From positions 21,576,001-21,640,000 of the forward strand of contig CM060734.1 of assembly GCA_030704615.1 (NCBI GenBank): 64,000 nucleotides of DNA. Reading direction: 5' to 3'. This document shows, one piece after another, positions 10,984 to 24,000 of the stretch. Source of the DNA: Takakia lepidozioides (Eukaryota > Streptophyta > Takakiopsida > Takakiales > Takakiaceae). Position numbers and translations under genes: made by a program. A model generated the notes under the pieces. The model worked only from the letters and a program-made list of their open reading frames with translations. It was not told the origin of the DNA and made no database searches. Every line of letters begins with the position of its first letter. The stretch's first letter is position 1.

Positions 10984-13228
10984 GTGCCACCAGCTGCTGA
11001 GGGGAGTGCCGGTACAAGCACCAGCGATACTAGTGGGTACACAAGACAAGGTGTGCGGTTTAGGCCACTTTCACCTTCAGTGTCTTCTGAGGAAGGTTCA
11101 GACTCGGAGTCAGGAGGATTCTCGCCAAAGGTGCAAGTCATTTCCATGCCATTGATGTGGGACACGATGGAGGAGATGTATGGAGCTACCAAAGGGCCAC
11201 ATAGGTACTCTGGAGCTGTGGGCACCATCGAGCTTGATGACTTTATACAAGAGTTTGACAGTTGGTGTGATTTGCAGCAAATGCGCAATCCACAACTGTT
11301 TACGCCCTTTATGGCGTGGAAGGGGCTATTCCAGCACCTTGAGGGGCCGCCCATGGATGATTACCATGAATTTAGGCGAGGACATGCGGTGGAGATTGAG
11401 GAGTGGCAAGAGTATTGGTCACCTAACTATGTCTCAATCACTAGAGGCACAAGGGCAGCGGTGACACCAGCAGCTACACAAACATCTCCAACTACAAGCA
11501 CTAGTAGTGGAACAAGTAGTGCCGACACTTCTGCAGGTGGTACCAGTTCAAAAGGTGCTACTACTCCTCCTGCCACAATTACAACACATGTGCCTAGATT
11601 CAACCCGGTGGTGGAGTTCTTCGAGGAGTTGCGGAGGAACTACCAAGGTGTACGGACAGAGAAGCTGCAAAGTTTGCAAGACTTCCAGTGCAAATCCAGT
11701 GAGAGCTTGCGAGAGGCCTACACTCGTATGAGGCGCTTGATAATTGTGACCCAAGGGGTTACTGAAGCTCAGACAGTCCAGTTCTGGTATGGAATTTTGG
11801 ACAAGGAGCTCAAGAGAAGGGTGCGGGATGCAACCCTGTTACAAGCGGCCCAACCCACATTAGCGGATGTGTTTCTGCTGGCTGAGCGGATTGAGCTCAA
11901 CATGGTGGAGGAGCGAGTTGTTACCATTGGATTTGGCAAGGACATGCCTGCACGAGGGGTAGCTGCCAGCCAACAGGTACAAGGGACTGCCCAACAGTGT
12001 GGTCAGGGGGGCAAGGTTGCCCAACCCAAGTTCCATGGAGCTTACAGGGGACCTCAGGTGCAGAGGCCCGTGGCATCTTTTGCAGGCCAACAGCAACCAG
12101 GGGTGATATGTTGGACATGTGGAGGACCCCATGTCAAGAGAGATTGCCCATAGAGTGGCAGAAGGCCGGCACAAGCACAGCCTGCATAGTTGCAGTGTGG
12201 GCATTGTGGCAAGTATGGGCATGGAGATGCCCAGTGTTATGATTTGCACCCTGAGTTGCGCCCAGGCTAGTTCCAAGGGAACAATGGTGGCCGGGGGCGA
12301 GGTGGACCAGCCCAGAGAGGACGAGGTGGTCGGGCACGAGGTGCAGGCCAAGGGCAAGCTCAACATGACCAAGGACGCGGAGGTCAGGGTGTTGACCAAG
12401 ACATGGCCAACCGGCTTCAGCAGCTAGAGCAGAGGCTTGCTGCCATGGCTACAGCTCAGGTGGTACCGGCTCCCAGGCGGGATGGTCCACCTCCTGCTCC
12501 TGAGGGAGGAGATATGGGAGGCATGGGATTCATGTGCGGAGCAACACTACCACTAGAGCAGGTGGAGTCTGCTGCAGCCGTGACTCGAGGAGCAGCACGA
12601 GTTTCTGAGCCACGAGGTGCAGAGGTGGAATTGGATCCACAACGTGGGGAGGCAAGCCGTCAGGCAAGGCTTCCTCAGTCATTCACATTGGCAGAGACAG
12701 TGTCGACGTCATCCATGGCACCTAATTCTCGCCCGACTATTACCGAGGTGGAGGTTACTATGCCATTGGGGAGAGCTACACGTGCATCACTTACACCTGC
12801 TACCAAGGCTAGTGCAGCCGGTGTGTTATTGGGGGCAGCCACCTCTGTGCGTCAAGCCCCACTGTTCTCGGCAACCATAATTACGACGCCGGGGGTAAGA
12901 CCAGCTGCAGTGTTCAGACTAGCAGCAACACTCTGTGAGAGTGGGGAGGTCACTTCATCTTCTGCGGAGTTACTGGAAGGTGTAGTGGCAGAGGGATCCT
13001 CGGATTTGAGGGTCAAGACTACCACGGCTGCGCCATGGCAAGCTGCAGCTGCCAGGTTGACGGAGCTGCCAGCTAGGCCAGCCTTTGAGCGCGCCATGGT
13101 GACACCTGCAGTTGTCTTGTTAGACAACCAGAGAGGCATTTTCACTTTGAATGGACCGGCAGGCAAGAAGTACCGGCCACTGCGGGTCTTGTTGGACTCA
13201 GGAGCTCAGCCACTGATGTTGGGCAATG
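10984..13228 (+). pseudogene. gag and start of protease, retroelement 1
   Basis: Gag polyprotein of an LTR retroelement. The N-terminal part (10984-12153) has the conserved capsid-like stretch IELDDFIQEFDSW and LFTPFMAWKGLFQHLEG. A second capsid-like part follows around RFNPVVEFFEELRRNYQGV, then a zinc knuckle CWTCGGPHVKRDC. The frame then meets TAG codons at 12151-12153 and twice more before 12290, around a second knuckle (CGHCGKYGHGDAQC). It reopens from 12403 and ends in a retropepsin start (DSG). At two of these stops the relative at 31474-32847 reads CAG, so they look like C-to-T changes. The element is not functional. The junction at ~13228 is with an unrelated gag. Confidence 0.8.
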
Positions 13229-13232
13229 CCAC

Positions 13233-14093
13233 ATGAAGGAGAAACATTGTACTATCTGTAAAATGGATAACCATTCTACTGAGAATTGTTATTACAATAG
13301 AAGGACGGCTGCAAGAGAACCTAGGCAAGTAAGGGTGCATCAAGTGCAGCCCCAGCCAAGAAGAAACAATGAACATGACCACTATGGTAGGCCTGGTGGA
13401 TATAACAATGGAATGGCAATGAGGGGTAATCCAAGAGGGAATTACCAAGGCAATCCCAGAGGCAACTATCAAGGTAATCCAAGGGGGAATTACCGGCCAA
13501 GAAATCAGTATTATAGAAATAATCCCAGAACAGACCAAGGGCGAGGACCCAATGGTGAAGAACTGTGTTACTATTGTAACCAGGCAGGACATCGCAAAGC
13601 AACCTGTCCATTCTGGATCAGACACCAGAATGAGATGAGAGCTCATGTGAATGAGGGCCCAGTGGTGGCAGCTCACATGGTTAGGCCATGTTTTGTGCCA
13701 GAAGTAAGTACAATGATAGTTACCAGAAGCAAAGCTAAACTAATACCTCCAGTGGATGAGGAAGACGATGTAAATGAAGATGGCAGTGATGTACCTGAAG
13801 ATGATGAGGCTTGGAGAGATGAGAAGGAACTGCACAAGGAAGTGGCTGATACCATAAGGGAAATGCAGAAGAATACTGATATCCCTATGGCAGATTCTTC
13901 TGACACTGATAGAGAAGATGAAGAGGGTGAAGATGAAGTGAAGCAAGAAGCTGCACAAGTGCAGGGTAATGAAGGGACTTTGGCTGAAGTAGTATGCCAG
14001 TCCAAAGCTGAGATTACCATTGGACAGCTATTGGCTGTGGCACCTCATTGTAGGCACATGCTGTATCAAGCAATGGGGGGTACTATTCCGTGA
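13233..14093 (+). CDS. gag C-terminal region with two CCHC zinc knuckles
   Basis: Retroelement gag/nucleocapsid segment, 286 codons as it stands. The first knuckle, CTICKMDNHSTENC, lies within the first 20 residues, and the second, CYYCNQAGHRKATC, near residue 110. Both fit C-x2-C-x4-H-x4-C and would bind RNA. Between them is an Arg-Gly-Asn repeat (GNPRGNYQ, three times). Then comes a very acidic tail with EDDVNEDGSDVPEDDEAW. The N-terminal capsid part is absent because the region starts at a recombination junction (~13228), so the ATG at 13233 need not be the true start. The last few codons (after 14074) come from transposon A. In the uninterrupted element this frame continued directly into the protease at 33777. 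Confidence 0.8.
   Translation: MKEKHCTICKMDNHSTENCYYNRRTAAREPRQVRVHQVQPQPRRNNEHDHYGRPGGYNNGMAMRGNPRGNYQGNPRGNYQGNPRGNYRPRNQYYRNNPRTDQGRGPNGEELCYYCNQAGHRKATCPFWIRHQNEMRAHVNEGPVVAAHMVRPCFVPEVSTMIVTRSKAKLIPPVDEEDDVNEDGSDVPEDDEAWRDEKELHKEVADTIREMQKNTDIPMADSSDTDREDEEGEDEVKQEAAQVQGNEGTLAEVVCQSKAEITIGQLLAVAPHCRHMLYQAMGGTIP
14066..14074. repeat. 9-bp target-site duplication, element A left
   Basis: TCAAGCAAT, repeated exactly at 33768-33776. Both copies immediately flank the terminal sequences of element A. A 9-bp duplication is typical of Mutator-like transposons. Confidence 0.9.
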
Positions 14094-14160
14094 GCCCGGA
14101 GGCGTGAGCCTGTGAGCCCAGGAAACCGTGAGCCCAGCACAGGCTCACGCCACGTCAGCA
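14075..14160 (+). repeat. terminal repeat region, methyltransferase-side end of A
   Basis: It starts with six G and reads TACTATTCCGTGAGCC, then several further GTGAGCC copies and the inverted block GGCTCACGCCACGTCAGCA. The same 19-bp block occurs, reverse complemented, in the right end of element B. The first 22 nt match B's right end at 15 positions. The multiple GTGAGCC/GGCTCAC copies can pair into hairpins. Confidence 0.8.
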
Positions 14161-14793
14161 TGCATACAGGGCCTATTTCCACGGGTGTCACCTATTACCG
14201 AGGGTTGATCAGCCATTTGCAGGGAATGCACACTGGTTGTGTTACATCTATTGTATCCATCGTTACAATCCATTGCATCCATTTAGACGTTATAAACATA
14301 CCAAGCCCCTGCATTGGAATGTGGCTACGTCGTGAGCAGGTGCACACTCACATCATCCAAAGCGGATCCCTGCGAAATCTTTTCTTACTCACCACCCTTG
14401 CGAACATGCCAAGTATGTGCGGGAGCATCATGGATGCTCACCAGAATTGAGAATGCCTGAATGATCTTTGATCACGTGGACTTTAACGTGATGGATTTAC
14501 CAAACATTCTTCTAGCAGGAATGGTTTGGAGACCAACGAGCAAATGATGCGAGAATGCTCTACCCGAACCAAAGATGTTTGTTTGTTTTTGCAATGCTAA
14601 CAATCCTGTGAGCTCCGCAAAACACTAAATAGATTGAAGGAACAATCTGGGCAGTCCATGCAACCCCCATCTCCAACGATAGTCTGTTCCCATGAATTTG
14701 TATCCCACGCACACATTGCAAACATGACAACAGGGACACACAACCATCCCATTTCCAAATTGGCCCCGAATAAAAGCAAAAGAAAACTTCATA
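14161..14793. other. subterminal non-coding region of A
   Basis: About 630 bp between the terminal repeats and the last exon of the methyltransferase-like gene. I see no gene and no clear repeat. Confidence 0.5.
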
Positions 14794-17700
14794 TCAAATA
14801 TCACAGTCATCAGAATCAGTATCAACCTCCTGTGCTATGTCATCCACAAAGATTCCGGCCCCAACACCACGTCTTCTACCACGGCCGTTGATTGTTGGAC
14901 TGCGAGTGCCATGAACGGACATGCTTGCTGCGAGTGCCTCCGCATAGACAGGTAGCACGTAAGACTGAGGAGGACTTGAAAGAAGTCCAAAAAGGTGTGA
15001 TAGCCCTGGAGGGTCAGTGGAAGCACGCGGACTCCTGCACAAGTCGACAAAAACCCATTTTGAACACAATGATGCAATGCACAAGTCCAACGAAGAGGAT
15101 GTCTCTCATGTGCACTTTGCCTTAAGAACAGTGATTCTGGGTATTGAAACAACAATGCAAGCATCCACAAGTTGAACTTACTCACAGGCAAAGTCAGAGG
15201 CCAGCTCCTTGTCGGAAGTCTCCCCTGTATCAATATCAGCGGGTAGGGGCTTCGGAAAGACTTGAGAAATGTGTCCACCCAAACCCATCAGGAGGTTCTT
15301 GTAAATCTCGGCATCCCCTTCAATCCCAAAGAGATGTCGCGCATTGGCCTTGCAAGCGTGGTACGAGGCACCTGCAGTGGAATACAATGAAGGAAACAGA
15401 CATTGAAGACACTTTTGGAACGGTGGGAAGAGCTGAAAGTGCAAGCTCAAACAAACCTCATGAAATGTGAATGTTGAAGAGACGAACCTGTGCCCATTGA
15501 CAAATCCAGAACTCTAGCGTCTGTGTAGGTGCAGCACTCCACAATCGTCTGAATGAAGCCGGGCTCCTCTCCCTAGCCCCTCTCCAAGGAACCCCATTCC
15601 CCCTTCGCAAGCACACGTTGTTGTCCACGTAGTTGTGGTGCATATCATCCGTGGGAGGATCTGTCATCTCGTCTATGAACTTGCCCCCATGAGTGATTGC
15701 GAACTCCCTAATGACGGCTGGAGTCGTAGGTGGATGCACTCGGACGAGACAAACAGCTTCAAACAAACGAGTCTGCGAATAGGACATACACAATGAACTA
15801 AGAATCTTGAAAACCAGGCCCCTACATATTCATTTGAGCGACTTATGCAACTCCATCCGAGAGCCACCAAGAAGAGGAATAAGAAGGCAGATTTACCATC
15901 TCTCCGGGACGATCCCCCTTCGTCAGGTACATGCTGTTAACACAATTCCATGTCTTCACGACCCTCATACGGGAGGCTTTCAAATAGCTGGCAAGTGCAC
16001 GGCGATAGCGAAGGTCGATGGACTGGATGAGCACCAAAACACCTGCATCAGACAGAAAGAAATTGCAAAAGGAGAAAATCCACCGCCAGTAGCGCTCATC
16101 AAAAGCATTCCAACCTGGACAAGCACCCGATGGACGGACATCCGGGACTGGCAACCCATCAAGGATGTCCAAGATGATGAGTTTGGCTGCATATGGCTTC
16201 TCCTTCCCGTTGACCCAGGATTTGGTCATTTTAGCCTGCAAACAAACATGCAATGGAATGCTCAAGAGGATTGAAACGATCCATGCCCACAACAAACAAG
16301 AAGCAAAAGACAACACGCACCGTGCCGAGGAACTCCACAATCCTCTCCCACACTGGTGATGGTTCGCCCGTGTAATCAGATTTCTTGGACTCCATCATGG
16401 CAAGGAACCCGACGTTGGCCATCTCTAACCTGGTAGGGCGAATGACCCTTGTGGGATGCTCCACTGCATGGTACAGGTCCTTGGGATCAACCACCCCCTT
16501 GTTCTTTCTCCCAGATCCCCTACCATGCGGTGGAGTCTGCTGGACATCCACCAGAGGGCCAGTATCTGCAACACTTCCCTGCCCACCTATCTGCCCTTGT
16601 GCCCCCTTCCCCCTACCCCTTCCTTTCCCCACACCACCAGCAACATCCTTTCCCTTTGCCTTTCTACCTTTACCCGGTGTATCCTGAGCGGGAGGCTCCT
16701 TCTCTGCAAGAGTCCTCAAATTTCTATCATGAATTTTGAGGTCGGCTGCTGCGGCGCTGGCTGCTATACGCTCATTCTCTCTCCTCAAAGACACCTCTTG
16801 AGCTGGGGTCTCAGAAGCAGGGCAAACCAAATACCAACCACAAGCAGAAAGATGGTCTGGGCCCCAGTCATGCAAGATCCCCGTAGTAAACATGGTCTGG
16901 TTGCCAGTAGGGACAAGCCAAAGGTCCACGAAATCAGGATGTTTGTCCAAGCAGTTCTCTGCCATGAGAACATACTTTATGTACCTGCAGGAACAGAGAT
17001 AGCCTCATTATGCAATGCAAATATTGTCTCCCAGCTTTTCCACCCCATCACGAAGACCCCCTAAAAGAGTATGCGACATAGTACACTCCACCACAAACTC
17101 ATATGAGCCAGCCAAAAACAGGTTGGATGGAGGAGAGTGTGTCTATGCAAAACAAAGAAGCACAGTCCATTTTGCACCTGTAAAGGCATCGTTTCCAGGC
17201 TTCCTCTCCTTTCTCTTGCTGGTCAAGCTCATTTGTTCGACTGATGCCAGCATCCTTGATGAACTCTCTGAAGAAACAAGATTGCCACACTGTGGCTCTC
17301 CATTTCCTCATGTATGCTTGGAAGGAGACCTTCGGTTCTGTCATGGTGATCCCATAGTCAGCCAGCTGTGTATGTAGAACCGACCGGGCCCTTTCCTCCA
17401 ACTGCAGACCAATACAAAAGCAAGAATGAACCCAAAAACAATCACAACCAATGTAACATGGAAAGATAATGACAGAAAAAGCAAAAAGAAAGTGACACAG
17501 CAAATGACATCATACCTGGCTCCAGTAAGTGGCCTTGTGAAGCTATGTGTCCAGCACATTGTCACTGACAGGAATGACACGCTTGGTCTTCTTCTCTTTC
17601 TCCGGCCTGGGGAACATGTGGGTATCCCTAACAGTGGGATCGGAATTCGATATCTATAGCCACTTCACCTTCTGTTCTGAAGACACAATGGCAGTAGACA

Positions 17701-18959
17701 ACCTGTGTAACTTCTCCTGGGCCATCTCCGGCTTGCCTGGCTTGTTGTAATGGTTTTTCACCTCTTGAAGGAACTCTGGTCCGAAGGTTGGGTCTGCAAT
17801 TCTCAGTTGTTTCACAAAAGCACTCATAATAGTCCTTCTTGTGGCGGTTATCTCTTTCTGGATGTGACTCTCAACACCCTTTGCTGTCCTTATCTCCTCA
17901 GGGGTAGAGCTGTAGTATTCCAGTTTGCCACGCTCTCCTGCATCTGCAATGTCTTGCTGCAAGGGAATGCACGAGAGTTGCATCAACCCAAGGGCAAGGG
18001 AAACAAACATGTGGAAGCAGGAATATCGAAAGGCCAGATGATGGAAGATGTATCTCACCGCGTACATATACTCCATGAAAGCCTCACGGGTCAACGAGTA
18101 CCACGTTTCTGATGTCTTGGAGTATATGCTGTCTCTGCTGAAAAGATGGTCTTGAAGTTGGTCAAGGGCATCTGCCCGATCCTTTGTATCCTGTACAGTG
18201 TGTGAACCAGACTCGTTCTGACATGCGATGTCTCCGTCCCTCTGCAGAATGATGTCTGAAAGTCAGAATGAAATTCAAGGACTGGAACCAAAGAACCACG
18301 GAACCACAAGTGGAACATGTAGAATGAGAAACCAACCTGTTCACATCATTCATTGCCGTCAGAAGACCCATCATGTTCCCGTCACAATCCAGCACCATCG
18401 ATCGAACAGAGTAATGCCACTTTTCCTCCTGTGAGTGCAGCCTCCCAATGACAGCCATCCATGCAAGCAACCGGTGGTTGCCATCCCAAACGTGAAACAT
18501 CTTCCCTGAGAATGCCTGGGTGGAAGGTTTCCTGGAGAGAAGAAGTTCGAAGGATTCGTTCACCTGTCTCCAAATGGGATCCCAGGAGTCCACGATTGAC
18601 TCATCCAGAAGGAGCTCATTGCCTCTGGAATCCCTTGTAGAAACGTAAAAGACTGCGGATCCATCCAAATACCCATGAACAAACTCGGCCTCCAGCTTCA
18701 GGATGTCCTTGATGAGGGGTGGACGAACGACGGGCATGGAAACCAACCTACACAGGGGAATCTTCAACCTCCCACCCGGGGCAAGCATACTTTGCACCAC
18801 AAGCTGAGAGTTTACCTTCTGACCCCCCGGCATCTCAGTGGCTTTGCTTTCATAGAACTCATCGTCCACATCAACAATGATCTCCTTCCCCTGCCCCGAA
18901 GGGATCTCATCCGCCACACTTTGCATCTTCTCCTGCAGGGTTGTTCATTCAAATTGATA

Positions 18960-21028
18960 TAAGAGAGAGGCATGAAACGATGGTGTTTTGAGCATGGCAG
19001 ACAGGCCCCGTGTGGCCCAATTTCTCATCAGAAAACAAGCATTGTGGGGGCCGAAAACACTGTGCGTTCCCGCACATTGTTTCAGCTTCCAAATAGTGGT
19101 GTTTTGAACATGATATTTGGCCCTATGTGGCACATTTCCACCAAAAAAACAGGCAGAGAGGGGGCCAAAAAGGGGGCACAAATAGTGTACGTTGCCACAC
19201 ACTCTTCGTGCTTCCAACTATGCGAGTTTTGAGCATGCATACTGGCCCTGTTTGGCCCAATTTCACATAGAAAAACAAGCAGAGAGGGGGCTAAAAACAG
19301 TGTGCGTTGCCGCACACTGTTTGAGATTCCAATAAGGGTTGGATTCAACCTGCCAGAGTGGCCCTAGGTGCCCGATTTTCACATCAAAAAACAAGCAGAT
19401 AAGGGGGCTCAAACAGTGTGCGTTGCCGCACACTGTTTGAGCTTGCAATAAGGTGTGATTTTAACATGGCATAGTGGCCATGAGTGGCCCATTTTGAAAT
19501 AAAAGAAAAGGTTGTGAAGGGGGCTCAAACAATGTGCGTTGGCACACACTGTTTGAGCTTCCATTTCCGGGTGGATTCAACCTGCCAGACTGGCCCTAGG
19601 TGCACAATTCTCATGTCAAAAAATAAGCAAATCAGGGGGCTCAAACAGTGTGCGTTGACGCACACTGTTTGGGCTGCCAGGTAAGTGTGAATTGAACCTG
19701 ACAGAGATGACCTTTGTGGTCGATTCTAAAATGAAAAAAAAAACGTTAAGTGTGGGCTCAAACAGTGTGCAATCCCGCACACTGCTTGAGCTTCCAAAAA
19801 GGGGTGGAATGAATCTTAGAGAGAGGCGACTGTGTGCACGATTTTCACATTAAAGAAACAATTACAAGGGGGGCTCAAACAGTGTGCGTTGACGCACACT
19901 GTTTGAGCTGCCAGGTTAGTGTGGATTGAACCTCACAGAGATACCCTGTCTGGACGATTTTATTATGAAAAAAACAATGAGAAGGGGGGCTCAAACAGCG
20001 TGCGTTGGCGCACACTGTTTGAGTTTCAAAATAGGGGTGGATTGAACCAGACAGACAGGCCCCTGTGTGCACTATTTAAACACCCAAAAGACAAACGGGG
20101 GGCTCAAATAGTGTGCGTTGCCGCACACTGTTTGAGCTTCCAATTCGGGGTTGATTCAACCTGCCAGATTGGCCCTACGTGCCCGATTTTCACATGAAGG
20201 AACAAGCTAAAAAGGGGGCTCAAACTGTGTGCGCTGCCGCACACTGTTAGAGCTTCCAAATAGGGGTGGAATGGACCTGCCAGAGTGGCCCTATATGGCC
20301 GATTTTCACATGAAAAAAACAATGACAAGGGGGGCTCAAACAGTGTGGGTTGACGCACACTGTTTGAGCTGCCAGGAAATTGTTCATTGAACCTCACACA
20401 AATACCCTGTCTGGACGATTGTATTATGAAAAAAACATCACAAAGGGGGGCTCAAAAAGTGTGCGTTGGCGCACACTGTTTGAGCTGCCAGGAAATTGTT
20501 CATTGAACCTTAGAGAAATACCCTGTCTGGATGATTTTATTATGAAAAAACAATGAGAAGGGGGGCTCAAACAGTGTGCGGTGCCGCACACTATTTGAAC
20601 TTCCAATTCGGGGTGGATTCAACCTGCCAGAGTGGCCCTATGTGACCGTTTTGCACATAAAAAAACAAGCAAAATAGGGGGCTGAAACAGTGTGCGGTGC
20701 CGCACACTGTTTGAGCTTCCAATTCGGGGTGGATTGAACCTGCTAGAGTGGCCTTATGTGGCCGATTTTCAAATGAAAAAAACAATGAGAAGGTGTGCTC
20801 AAACAGTGTGCATTGAAGCTCAAAGAGATGCCCTATGTGGCCGATTTTCAGATGAAAAAACAATGACAAGGTGGGCTGAAATAGTGTGCGTTGACGCACA
20901 CTGTTTGAGCTGCCAGGTAAGTGTGCATTGAACCTCAAAGACATGCCCTATGTGGTCAATTTTCACATGAAAAAAACAATGACAAGGTGGGCTGAAAGAG
21001 TGTGCGTTGACGCACACTGTTTGAGCTC
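18960..21028. repeat. palindromic array in intron 1 of copy A (main block)
   Basis: About 18 units of ~115 bp. Each contains a near-perfect palindrome: arm CAAACAGTGTGCGT, two central bases, then the complementary arm ending ACTGTTTG, followed by a spacer resembling GGGGTGGATTCAACCTGCCAG and GGCCGATTTTCACATGAAAA. The centre is TG in some units and replaced by TGCC or TGGC forms in others. The array starts just past the exon 2 acceptor and is continued at 24289-24750. Confidence 0.9.
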
Positions 21029-24000
21029 ATATATGCCGATCACTTTTTCGGATCATAATTTAGAATAGCACATTTGATGTACATTAGTATATATTTTATG
21101 AAGTTTAGTATGAAAACATATTAAGAAATCATAAATAAAATGGAATTCTAGCAATGGCAGAGACAGAGGACAAGTCGAAGGACAACTCTTTGATTCCAGG
21201 ATTGACAGACCATGTATGTGTTGCACAGGTGCCTCGCTCTTATTATTTACCGTTGACAGGTGGTTATAAGAAATGACAGAATGCGCTAGCGGTGGTTGAT
21301 GATGAAGGCCGCAATGACGTCTTTGAGATTCGCAAAACGGGTAGAGATCAAGGAGGAATGGGTTTACATGCTGGCTGGGCCTGCACACACTGTACAACCT
21401 CTCATAAGTGCACGGAAGTGGTGGGCGTTTGATTCCGTTAGTACGCGTTGGCGATGGCTGCCAGACTGCCCTGTGGATTATACCTTGGAAGTTTCCAACA
21501 AAAAGTCGGCAGTTACAGGAACTCCGATTTTGGTTTGCGGACAATACCCTAGAGATTACATGGTATGGAGGTATGATCTAGAAATCAATGAACAATCTTC
21601 AGCGCCAAGAATGATTCAGGATCGATGTCTTTGTAAGTTAGCAAATGCAGGAAAATATGCTTATCTTGCTGGAGGATCTCACCTGCAGACGACTCTCAGA
21701 ACAACACTACAACTCGCTACTTCAAGCATGGGAACCTCTCCCCGATCTCAACATAGCACGGGAAAGGGATCTAATGGGAAAACAAGGATAAATGTGAACC
21801 GCTGGATATTGGTTGATCAAGGGTAGCGATCCCCACTTCCCAAATGGATGAATGACATGGATGAGGAGCAACATTCATGAGGATTTAAAACGGTTCATGT
21901 ATCAATTTAAGTTGGTCATGTACCAACTTAAGTTGGTCATGTCCCTGGATGGATGAAAGTTACAGATAGATGAAAATTATGAGGAAGAATGAAAATGGAT
22001 GAAATCAGCGGATGGGACCATAGATGGATGGATTACGGGCTGGATCTCTGGACGGATGACAATGGATGGAGGAAAAAACACATGGTTCGATCTGGACCGT
22101 TCAGGTGGAGGGCGTAGATCTGAAGGATTAAAACAAAAAAGATTATATCTTATATTAATGAACACTCTAGGGAAAATTAATAAAAAAACTCTAACTAGGT
22201 GTCGGTGCTTAAATGCACAAGTAGTAATTTATTATTTTCTTGGAGAAAGGCATGGATGAAAGTGGTCAACACAAGTGACGGATGTAGGGCGACGGACTGA
22301 TATAAATCAGCCGACGAAAGAGAGAACAGACAATCAAGTTCTTATTTTCTCTCGCTCTCGCTCTTTCTCTTCGCTCTCTTTCTTCGTTTTAATGTAGGCT
22401 AGATGTTGTAGTGAAGAGGAACGGTGTATAGTGAATTGGTTTTTATTAAACATTGCAGACGCACGCCGTTGGAATCAAGGTGCCGTGTTAGTGGACGTGA
22501 GTCGTGTGGTACGCCGAGACTTGCATGATTGAAGTAGAGAAGTTTGTTACTGTCTAGATTTCCTTTGAGTATTCGTGTACCTACCCTCTTATAATCTGAT
22601 AGATCGTTCGTACCATAGCAATTCAGATCAGTCCGTGAGCAGAATTCATCAAACTTGCACCATCAGCGACATCAACTTGGGACTCGTGCTCGGGTGAGCA
22701 CCGTGTGAAGAAAATCTACCTCGAATAGTTGATTATGTTGTAGAAAATTACCCCCTATACCTACTTGGAGTTCTATAGAGACAGCCTTGAATCTGAATTT
22801 CAGGTATCCTAGACAGTCCTAGATTTACGCCGCGCTAGGGGAAACGACCTTGGAAATCTAGCACTCCTAAGCTACCGCCAAATCATTGTAAAATTGTCTC
22901 GTTTTGGTTGGTTGTTTTCTTTTGCTTCTTTCTTCCCTACTCTGTTCTCTTCTATCTTTTCCATGTAATGAGCCTGGGGTACTTAAGTTGAAGGGGCTAA
23001 TCATCAGAATACCGCCCTATCGATTTTCAACTGGAAAATCATACTAGGATGTGACTTAGTTGTTTTTTTTGTTGGCCCAGCACATCCAATCTTATTGCTT
23101 AAATTACTAACTTCAAGCTGAGACCTTAATTAGTGTTTGGATGATCTAGAAGAGGTGCTGATTGAATCTCATAGAAGGAAGAATGTAAATGGGAATTTGA
23201 TTCAAATTTAAGGAAAACAAGTGGTGAGTGCAGAATTATGAATTTTTGAACAAAGGAAATTCTTGACTGCAAATAGTTTTTATTATTATTATGAGCAGAT
23301 ACGATTTGAGTTAAAAACCTTTTTATGAACTTTGATTCATAAAACAATTCTAAAATCTTGTGGAGTAAAGCTTAGGTTACAGCTGATGCTTTACGGAAAG
23401 TGAATCGAAGAATGTAGCAGGGACTTATGAATTTTTGAAAACAAGGAATTCTAACTGCCAGGCCATGTTAAAGAGTGAGCTTAGAGTATTGTGTTTAAAT
23501 AACTAAAAGCAACCACCTTGTAACAACATCTCTATATTAGTTTAATGGTTAGTCTGGTAGTCTACACCCTCGTGGTTTGGGATTAAACTCCTACAGGCTG
23601 TAATTTATATATTTTTGTTCATCTTTGTAATAGCCCTATAAGTACGTAGATAGACAAGACATTATTGAATAGAACTTGAAGGACTTATTGGTTAGAGATT
23701 GTATTTGCACATTTGTGGTTGGGGTTTCAAATCCCAATTGCTGCCGCACTACTTCCTATAGTTAGTTTTGACTCTCTTCTTTTATTTTTGGTTATAGTAA
23801 GTTGGACTGATCCTTTCCTCAGAATGGCCTAATTAATTATATATTCTTGACTCACCTAGATTAATGGGTACTAGTAAAAACTAGATAAATCAGTATCTCT
23901 ACCCTTTGAACATATATATAAAGTTATTCAAAAAGAAAAGAAATACTAAAGTTGATTAATTGAAATTAATTTGTTGTTGTTTACTGAATAATTAATATTT

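Larger units (their letters stand above)
8247..13228 (+). mobile_element. Ty3/gypsy-like LTR retroelement 1, 3'-truncated
   Basis: The element starts TGTCATGG, directly abutting the satellite. It continues through a long LTR/leader and a gag region, and ends within the first residues of a retropepsin (LLDSGAQPLMLG, near 13188-13223). At about 13228 it is joined to the zinc-knuckle region of a different gag, so RT, RNase H, integrase and 3' LTR are missing. The leader (10440-10860) and gag are close relatives of the copy at 29410-33183. No target duplication can be identified because the 3' end is lost. Confidence 0.75.

Noticed and set aside
13673-14020. Serine-rich minus-strand ORF
   Set aside because: Shadow of the acidic gag tail on the plus strand.
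18960-21028. Regularly spaced repeats suggesting a CRISPR array
   Set aside because: The spacers are themselves repeated, unit length is ~115 bp, there are no cas genes, and the locus is a eukaryotic intron.
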